From: Xanthobacter autotrophicus
GTDB taxonomy: Bacteria; Pseudomonadota; Alphaproteobacteria; Rhizobiales; Xanthobacteraceae
NCBI RefSeq assembly: GCF_030015065.1
Contig: NZ_JAIVFN010000006.1
Span: forward strand, 1 to 64,000
Reading direction: 5' to 3'
DNA length: 64,000 nt
Shown: in pieces, positions 58,469 through 64,000 of the stretch
Numbering within the stretch: position 1 is the stretch's first letter
Layout: every line of letters starts with the position of its first letter
Notes under the pieces: model-generated
Told to the model about the DNA's origin: nothing
What the model saw: the letters and a program-made list of their open reading frames with translations, nothing else
The model's database searches: none
Position numbers and translations under genes: made by a program

Positions 58469-59506
58469 ATGACGGATGTGACCCATGATCTGGCCCGGCA
58501 GTTGGGGCGGCAGGCGGAGGCAGTCTGCCGCCATTATCTCTCCGCGGGCCGACGGCAGGGGCACTATTGGCAGGTCGGCGATGTTCGCAACTCTCCCGGC
58601 CGCTCCATGTTCGTGCGGCTGACGGACACCGCGAAGGGCCCAGCCGGAAAATGGACCGACGCTGCCACGGGCGAGCACGGCGACCTCCTCGACGTGATCC
58701 GCGAAAGCCGGGGCCTGCTCAACTTCACCGATGTGGTCGCAGAGGCTCAAGCATTTCTGCGCCTTCCACCAATCTCACCAGACGCGGAAGCTCCTCATGG
58801 CGGAAAGCAATGTTCCTCACGTGATCCGGTCATCTCGGCACGACGGCTGTTCGCCGCTGCAGAGCCGATTTCGGGCACAATCGTAGAGGCGTATCTGCGG
58901 ACCCGCGGCATCTCGGCTTTGCACGAAACCGGAAGCTTGCGCTTTCATCCTCGCTGCTTCTATCGCCCGGCTGCGCACGGGCCCATTCAACCCCTGCCGG
59001 CCATGATCGCTGCCGTCACCGACCTCAGGGGACGGATCATGGGCATCCACCGGACGTGGCTCGCTCCGGACGGATCGGACAAGGCGGCAATCGCCACGCC
59101 CCGGCGGGCCATAGGTCACCTGCTGGAGCATGCCGTTCGCTTCGGCCGAGTTGATGACGTGATGGCTGCCGGAGAGGGCATCGAGACGATCCTTTCCCTC
59201 CGCGGCGTGTTGCCAAGCCTCCCGACGGCAGCGGCGCTCTCGGCCGCCCACCTTTCCGCCATCGCCTTTCCACCCGGGCTACGGCGGCTCTACATCGCCC
59301 GCGACACCGATCCGGCCGGCAACAGGGCACGGGACAGCCTCATTGCACGAGCGAACTCCACCGGGATCGAGGCCATCGTGCTCTCGCCGACGCTTGGCGA
59401 CTTCAACGAAGATCTGCGCGCCTTTGGCGTTGACGCCTTGCGGGCGCAACTCCGATGTCAGCTTGCTCCCGAGGACGTCGCCCGCTTGTCCGTGACGAGC
59501 CCATGA
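58469..59506 (+). CDS. Toprim-domain primase-like protein (DUF7146 type)
   Basis: A 345-aa protein. The N-terminal half is like the CHC2-derived region of plasmid primases but without an obvious zinc finger (WTDAATGEHGDLLDVIRESRG). The C-terminal Toprim domain has VMAAGEGIETILSL (Glu of the first motif) and YIARDTDPAGNRARD (DxD motif). Such genes are standard cargo of integrative elements and P4-like replicons. The ATG at 58469 follows GGAGCGTCCCC. Confidence 0.88.
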   Translation: MTDVTHDLARQLGRQAEAVCRHYLSAGRRQGHYWQVGDVRNSPGRSMFVRLTDTAKGPAGKWTDAATGEHGDLLDVIRESRGLLNFTDVVAEAQAFLRLPPISPDAEAPHGGKQCSSRDPVISARRLFAAAEPISGTIVEAYLRTRGISALHETGSLRFHPRCFYRPAAHGPIQPLPAMIAAVTDLRGRIMGIHRTWLAPDGSDKAAIATPRRAIGHLLEHAVRFGRVDDVMAAGEGIETILSLRGVLPSLPTAAALSAAHLSAIAFPPGLRRLYIARDTDPAGNRARDSLIARANSTGIEAIVLSPTLGDFNEDLRAFGVDALRAQLRCQLAPEDVARLSVTSP

Positions 59507-59845
59507 TCTGGAGTGGCTGCGAGCGGGAATGCTCTTCCGCCACGCTCTGATACCCACCGCCGACAGAGAACCCGCAGCCAGGCCTTCCAGAGGGCGATCG
59601 GCCGGCAGTCGTCCCGGACCGGCAATGGCTCCGGCCGGTGATTTTCCGTCGCCGGTGTTTCCCCACGACGCAGGCGTCGCAGGGCCCCGACACGCGGCGT
59701 TCCATCGCGAAGCAAAATCCCCGGCCTTCGCCATCCTCCGCTCACGCTCCGGCCCCGCGCTTCCCGCGGGGTGCAGGTCCGTCCCGCCCGCCGGCTTCGT
59801 CGCCATGAAGGCCGCAAGGCTGCGGTCCAACCGACGGAGCCTCCC
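59507..59845. other. 339-bp gap between Toprim and DUF2493 genes
   Basis: A 106-codon frame (ATG near 59529) is open, but its translation is Pro/Arg/Ala-rich and has no recognisable domain, so no gene is called. Just before the next gene is a short hairpin GGCCGCA/TGCGGTCC (59810-59828) and the initiation string GGAGCCTCCCATG. The segment may be an untranslated leader. Confidence 0.5.
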
Positions 59846-60769
59846 ATGAGCACCGAGCACGACGGACCCCGCCACGCTTCCTCTCCCACCGATCACCTGC
59901 TGCAGGAACTTCAGCTCTATGGCTACCGTCCCTCGGACGACGAAACGGATCCGCGGCCGCTTCCCGATGCCGACCGCATCACCGGCGCAATTGCCGACAT
60001 CTTCGATGCCCTCATCGCGACGCTGCAAGACACTCGCCTCGAGCCGGACCTTCCCGATCTCCTGTGGTCGACCGTCCATCTCTTCCACCGTGCCGCCGGC
60101 CGTATCTCGGGCACCCTTGACGACAACGAGCAAGGCCAGCGCCGCAGCCAGCAGGAACAGGACGGCAGCGAGGTGCGCTCGGCGGAGCTGGAGCGACTCA
60201 TCGCCGAGGGCCAGAGCCTCATGGAACGCCGCAACACCTTCGAGCTGATGCGCGACGAGGCTGCCGATGCCTTCGAACGGCACACCGGCTCAGCCTGGCG
60301 CCCGCGCTCCGGATCCCTGGTGAACCATCGGCACCTCACCGCAGCCCTCATCGACAGCCGCGATTTCCTCGCCGCCCGCAGGCGGGCTGAGACCGAGGTG
60401 ATGATGCCCACAGGTCCGAAGATCGCCTTTTCCGGCGGCGACACGATGGACCACACGCACATCTGGGCGAAGCTCGATCAGGTCCGCGCGAAGCACCCTG
60501 ACATGGTGCTGCTGCACGGTGGCTCGCCCAAGGGTGCCGAGAGGATCGCCGCCTGCTGGGCCGATGCCCGTAAGGTGCCGCAGGTCGCGTTCAAGCCCGA
60601 CTGGACACGGCACGCCAAGGCCGCCCCCTTCAAGCGCAACGACCAGATGCTCTCGGTCATGCCCATCGGGGTCATTATCTTCCCCGGCACGGGCATCCAG
60701 GACAACCTCGCCGACAAGGCCCGCAAGCTCGGCATCCCGGTCTATCGGTTCGGGTCAGGCGGCGCATGA
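59846..60769 (+). CDS. DUF2493 (SLOG-fold) protein
   Basis: A 307-aa protein. The N-terminal half is helical and highly charged. The C-terminal 125 residues form the DUF2493/YspA-type SLOG domain, with IAFSGGDTMDHTHIW, VLLHGGSPKGAERIAACWA, FKPDWTRHAKAAPFKRNDQM and VIIFPGTGIQDNLADKA. SLOG folds bind nucleotide-like ligands. This gene follows the Toprim gene in many alphaproteobacterial islands. Function unknown. Confidence 0.9.
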   Translation: MSTEHDGPRHASSPTDHLLQELQLYGYRPSDDETDPRPLPDADRITGAIADIFDALIATLQDTRLEPDLPDLLWSTVHLFHRAAGRISGTLDDNEQGQRRSQQEQDGSEVRSAELERLIAEGQSLMERRNTFELMRDEAADAFERHTGSAWRPRSGSLVNHRHLTAALIDSRDFLAARRRAETEVMMPTGPKIAFSGGDTMDHTHIWAKLDQVRAKHPDMVLLHGGSPKGAERIAACWADARKVPQVAFKPDWTRHAKAAPFKRNDQMLSVMPIGVIIFPGTGIQDNLADKARKLGIPVYRFGSGGA

Positions 60770-61154
60770 GCGCTGCCCCCTTCTCGACCATCGGAATCGA
60801 ATTTCACGAGCCCTGAACGTTTCTCATGAAAGTGCTGGCTCCATTATCGATTTTCACCGGACTGACGAGCAGGACCTGTACTCATCAGACGTGTAGCTGA
60901 ACAAAGCCTCCAGAGTCAGCTTATGCAGGGAGACGGCCGCACCTGCCGATCTTCGAGCGACCATCCACCCCCGCTTTTTTTGCGCTGATCCTTGGTCCGG
61001 CCGAGGGCCTGACGCCATCAACCCGCAAGGGGTCGGCTACGCACCGCGTGCCGCCGCTCCGCTTCGCCGTCGCGGTGATTGCGGCCATCGGCCGGACCAA
61101 TCGGGCGCCTGTCAGCGGGGGATGGTCCTCCGCTTCGAGCAGGAGCCGGACCCC
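60770..61154 (+). other. 385-bp gap with a long-range inverted repeat
   Basis: No gene is supported. It contains a run of seven T at 60974-60980 and a perfect 13-bp inverted pair TTGGTCCGGCCGA (60992-61004) and TCGGCCGGACCAA (61088-61100), separated by 83 nt. It ends in AGGAG before the next small gene. A structured leader is likely. Confidence 0.55.
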
Positions 61155-61322
61155 ATGTCCTCTACCGATGCGCAGGCCTTCGCCCTCAGCCTTGCCAAGA
61201 CCCTGATGGTCGTCATCGTGATCTTTCGCGCCGGCGACGGCAGCCTCTCGGTCGTGCCGGCCGACGAATTCGACGGCGATGCCTCCCAGATCGTCTGGGA
61301 GATTGATCCCTTCGCCAGATAG
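61155..61322 (+). CDS. Small conserved-type island protein
   Basis: A 55-aa product (MSSTDAQAFALSLAKTLMVV...) ending in FDGDASQIVWEIDPFAR. It has a mixed hydrophobic core but no clear membrane helix. AGGAG lies 9 nt before the ATG. Small acidic proteins like this sit beside DUF2493 genes on islands. No function is known. Confidence 0.55.
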   Translation: MSSTDAQAFALSLAKTLMVVIVIFRAGDGSLSVVPADEFDGDASQIVWEIDPFAR

Positions 61323-61459
61323 CGGAGGGAGCGCGGAAGTCCCGAGCATCCCCATTGCAGGGATTCCGGCGGCTTTTTCCCTTGCTATGCTGGTGATCGC
61401 GCCGCGGTGGTGGTGGTGGAAGGCGCAACCGTCAGAGCTTTCCTTATGGAGATACCACC

Positions 61460-61888
61460 ATGATTTTCCTCGGCATCCTGCTTGGTCTCGCCGCCATCGC
61501 GTTATTCTGCTGGCTGCTGTTTACGCTCGCGGTCTTCGCGCTGCCGTTCTTCGCCGCTGTCAGCGCCGGCACTTGGGCACACCAAACCGGCGCGGGCTGG
61601 CTCGGTGCGATCGTCGTTGGCCTGATCGCCGGGGGCATCACGCTCGGCATCGGCCAGGTTCTGTTCGCGGTCGTTCGTCCGATGTGGGCGCGGCTCCTCT
61701 TTGCGCTCGCCTTCGTCATCCCGGCCGTCATCGTCGGCTATCACGCCACGCATGGCATCGCGAAGCTCGCCATGCCGTCCGAGACGTGGCAGATCGTCTT
61801 CTCGATCATCGGCGCTATTGCCATCGGCGTCACGACGCTGTTGCGGGTCGCGGCCAGCGCGTCCAGTTGGGACCTTGCGCAGATCTGA
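61460..61888 (+). CDS. Four- or five-helix membrane protein
   Basis: A 142-aa inner-membrane protein with hydrophobic segments at about 3-23, 28-40, 47-70, 76-96 and 106-128. It begins MIFLGILLGLAAIALFCWLL and ends SASSWDLAQI. GGAGATACCACC precedes the ATG. No family is recognised. It belongs to the island by position and base composition. Confidence 0.7.
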   Translation: MIFLGILLGLAAIALFCWLLFTLAVFALPFFAAVSAGTWAHQTGAGWLGAIVVGLIAGGITLGIGQVLFAVVRPMWARLLFALAFVIPAVIVGYHATHGIAKLAMPSETWQIVFSIIGAIAIGVTTLLRVAASASSWDLAQI

Positions 61889-62242
61889 GCACGCTCCATG
61901 TCATTCGGCAGGGCCGGAGCCGAAAGAGCCTTGCCATCCATGCTGTCCGAGGATGCGGATCGGTGGCGCCGTCCGGATTGTGGCAGAGGCCCAAGCGGCG
62001 GTCGATCGCGATTACTTGAGACGAGACGACGCCACGTGGTCGGTCGCGGACCAGCGCATGATGGGAGCTATCTTATCTGGTCCTACCCGTCGCGGCGGAA
62101 GTGCACGGAGCCGGCCCGGAACGGGGGACGTGAAGCCGAAGAGGATCGGGCCGGTCTTCTGTGAGGTTGCGGAGGCCGCCATCATCCCCGTTCGGCATCC
62201 GTCCGTCGACGCGCCAAGTCGAACAGAGCCATTATTCATGGC
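61889..62242. other. 354-bp gap, possible decayed coding sequence
   Basis: Short frames are open (for example 61953-62270 on the plus strand, with AEAQAAVDRDYLRRDDATWSV-like text), but none has a good ribosome site or recognised domain. Taken with the truncated transporter next to it, this looks like a junction of gene remnants. Confidence 0.4.
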
Positions 62243-62452
62243 TCACCCGATACCGCCCGCAAGCCCATAGAGCAGTCCGAGCACTGAACAGCCTGCCAAA
62301 ATCGTCATCACGCCGAGGTGGAAGCGGAACACGGCGTTGAGCGCGGCAAGGGTGAGGATCAGGGACGCTGGCCGGATCGACGCCAACATCGGCACCTCCA
62401 GGCCCAGTCCCAGCGTGTTCAGCGTGATGATCTCGCCGAACAGCACGTGCAA
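62243..62452 (-). pseudogene. C-terminal remnant of a chromate transporter (ChrA-like)
   Basis: About 69 residues remain. HVLFGEIITLNTLGLGLEVP and LILTLAALNAVFRFHLGV match the end of ChrA/CHR-family transporters: HVLF, a polar loop, a Leu-Pro, and two final helices. Upstream of codon TTG at 62450-62452 the frame loses similarity and soon hits a stop. The first 300 or more residues are missing, so it cannot be functional. Confidence 0.65.
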
Positions 62453-62541
62453 CAGGTGACCTCGTCGGCGCCCGCGTTGATCCTGCTCAAGGCGGTCCTT
62501 TCATGCGCACCTATGATGAGGCATAGTTCGCCGGTGAGGCG

Positions 62542-62934
62542 ATGAGGCATATGATCAGGCTCAGGTCGGCAGCGGGGTGGGTGAAGGTGCTGCCAGCGAT
62601 CCTGGTGGCAATGGCCATGCTGTTCGGACCCATCGCGAGCGCCTATTCCGCGCCGTGCCATGACGAGGATTCGGCATACGCAGCTGCGGCGGATCATCCG
62701 TACCAGATCGCCTCGCTTGATCCCGCAGATCATCATCCGGACGAGCCGACCCAACCCGCTGAACACGGAAAGTGCTGCAGCGTCTCCTGCAGTGTCTATG
62801 TGCCCGTGGCCGACGGCGCGAGCCTGCACGTTCTGGATCTGACCTTTGTTCGAGAGCCCTTTGATCTCGCCAACCAGGCCGCGGACGGCTTGGCGGTCTT
62901 GCCCGGCCTCGATCCCCCGCGTTTCCAGAGCTGA
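62542..62934 (+). CDS. Secreted Cys/His-rich protein, metal-resistance type
   Basis: A 130-aa protein with a signal peptide (VLPAILVAMAMLFGPIASAYSA). The mature part has PCHDEDS, a His/Asp-rich HPYQIASLDPADHHPDE, and CCSVSCSVYVP. It resembles the DUF2946-type small periplasmic proteins found with copper or chromate resistance genes. It is near a chrA remnant, which supports a metal-related origin. The start may be the ATG at 62551. Confidence 0.6.
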   Translation: MRHMIRLRSAAGWVKVLPAILVAMAMLFGPIASAYSAPCHDEDSAYAAAADHPYQIASLDPADHHPDEPTQPAEHGKCCSVSCSVYVPVADGASLHVLDLTFVREPFDLANQAADGLAVLPGLDPPRFQS

Positions 62935-63072
62935 TACCGGTCTCAACGCATTTCAGGCGTGAGGCGGACGCGCGAAGCAGCGCCCGTTGAGGGCGCCGGC
63001 GCGTCGACGTGCCGCAAGATGCCCCCGAAATCAGCGTCGGCCTCGTGCCGATGGCGAAACGAGGACCTTTCC

Positions 63073-64000
63073 ATGTATGGTCGCGACACGCTTGCCGAGC
63101 CTATGGCCGGCACGGCTGCGCTTGGACAATCCGGACCGACTGGCACCGGAACCCCGCGGCAAACCCGAAATGCCCAAGGGAGCGCCTTCTCCAGCGATCC
63201 CGGAACGTTCGCTCGCGATTTCTTGTCCTATGGCAGGGACGTGGCCGAGCGCTGGATCCTGTTCTGGGACACGCTGCGCCAGCGGGCCGACAACATGCTG
63301 GCGCACGAGCGCGCCGGTAAGCCGGCTCTGCTCGACTTCGACTATGAGGTCCTGCTCGATGCCCGCCGGCTCGAGCGTCCGGCAAACTATGCCCTCCTGC
63401 GCGTGACCCGCGTGGGGGACGAGTGCCTGGAAGATTGTCTGGACGCGGCCAAGCCGCCCGTGGTGATCCTCGACCCGCGCGCCGGCCACGGCCCCGGCAT
63501 CGGTGGCTTCAAGCAGGACTCCGAGGTCGGCATCGCCCTGCACCAGGGGCACCCCGTCTATTTCGTCACCTTCTATCCAGAGCCCGCCGCGGGGCAGACG
63601 CTCGCCGACGTGCTTCACGTGCTGCGGCGGTTCGTCGAGGAGGTGTCATGGCGACATTCCGGCGCCGCGCCTGTGCTCTATGGGAACTGCCAGGCCGGCT
63701 GGGCGGTGACGCTGCTCGCCGCGAACTGCGCGGGGCTGGCCGGACCGGCCGTGCTGAACGGGACCCCTCTGTCCTACTGGGCCGGCGAGACCGGCATCAA
63801 CCCCATGCGCATCGCCGCCGGCTTCGAGGGCGGGGCGTGGTTGACACACCTTCTCGCCGACCTCGGGGACGGACGCTTCGACGGCGCCTTTCTGGTGCAG
63901 AACTTCGAGGGGCTGAAGCCCGAGGCGGTATGGGAGAAGTACGCGAACCTCTATGCCCACATGGATACTGAGCGGGAGCGGTTCCTCGCCTTCGAGCGCT
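63073..64000 (+). CDS. DUF3141 protein, PHA-synthase-like hydrolase (cut by window end)
   Basis: The first 309 codons are present and the gene continues past the window. The alpha/beta-hydrolase-like protein begins MYGRDTLAEPMAG, has FARDFLSYGRDVAERWILFW, PPVVILDPRAGHGPGIGGFK, GHPVYFVTFYPEP, and a nucleophile-elbow-like YGNCQAGWAV with Cys, as in class III PHA synthases. It also has LSYWAGETGINPM. These features match DUF3141. GAGGAC lies 6 nt before the ATG. Found by direct translation of the window end. Confidence 0.88.
   Translation, partial: MYGRDTLAEPMAGTAALGQSGPTGTGTPRQTRNAQGSAFSSDPGTFARDFLSYGRDVAERWILFWDTLRQRADNMLAHERAGKPALLDFDYEVLLDARRLERPANYALLRVTRVGDECLEDCLDAAKPPVVILDPRAGHGPGIGGFKQDSEVGIALHQGHPVYFVTFYPEPAAGQTLADVLHVLRRFVEEVSWRHSGAAPVLYGNCQAGWAVTLLAANCAGLAGPAVLNGTPLSYWAGETGINPMRIAAGFEGGAWLTHLLADLGDGRFDGAFLVQNFEGLKPEAVWEKYANLYAHMDTERERFLAFER

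Overview
The window reads as a piece of a GC-rich alphaproteobacterial chromosome, most likely order Hyphomicrobiales and plausibly Xanthobacteraceae. This is inferred from gene content: the aapJQMP amino-acid transporter, a beta-carotene hydroxylase (zeaxanthin pathway), a phasin, clpS-clpA with an alphaproteobacterial-type ClpA, an NADP isocitrate dehydrogenase, and dispersed palindromes typical of this group. No 16S gene or species marker is present, so the genus is not certain.

Positions 1 to about 47,700 look like core or stable accessory chromosome. In order they hold: cell-wall recycling (anmK), tyrS, rimO, a bestrophin-like membrane protein, a class III aminotransferase homologue without its PLP lysine, phhB, crtZ, clpA/clpS, a phasin, a D,D-carboxypeptidase with a SPOR domain, a VWA/DnaJ pair, panC, metC, the aapJQMP transporter, hemP with an Irr-like box, a four-gene lipid A/polyisoprenyl-sugar operon, an RND efflux pump with its adaptor, an aminotransferase, a K+/H+ antiporter, the ergothioneine operon egtBD flanked by inverted copies of a 112-bp structured repeat, a LysR/nitronate monooxygenase divergent pair, a Kef-type antiporter followed by a cyclic-nucleotide-gated-type K+ channel, icd, a TrmJ-like methyltransferase and an HSL-type esterase.

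At 47,801-47,877 lies an initiator tRNA-Met. Its 3' end is repeated 96 bp downstream, and a large serine recombinase reads back into it. This marks the left edge of a genomic island or integrative element. The cargo starts with vapB-vapC-SIR2-HerA-HEPN, five genes with overlapping or nearly touching ends behind a single palindromic operator. SIR2 plus HerA is a known antiphage pair; its fusion to a toxin-antitoxin module and to a HEPN-motif gene is the most interesting part of the window. Maintenance genes follow: DUF932, a large ParB, a Toprim-type primase, a DUF2493/SLOG protein and two small proteins. Several have structured leaders, and two share the same folded architecture with different stem sequences.

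After about 61,900 the sequence becomes patchy: a truncated chromate-transporter remnant, a metal-resistance-like secreted protein, and the start of a DUF3141 (PHA-synthase-like) gene cut by the window end. The right boundary of the island was not found.
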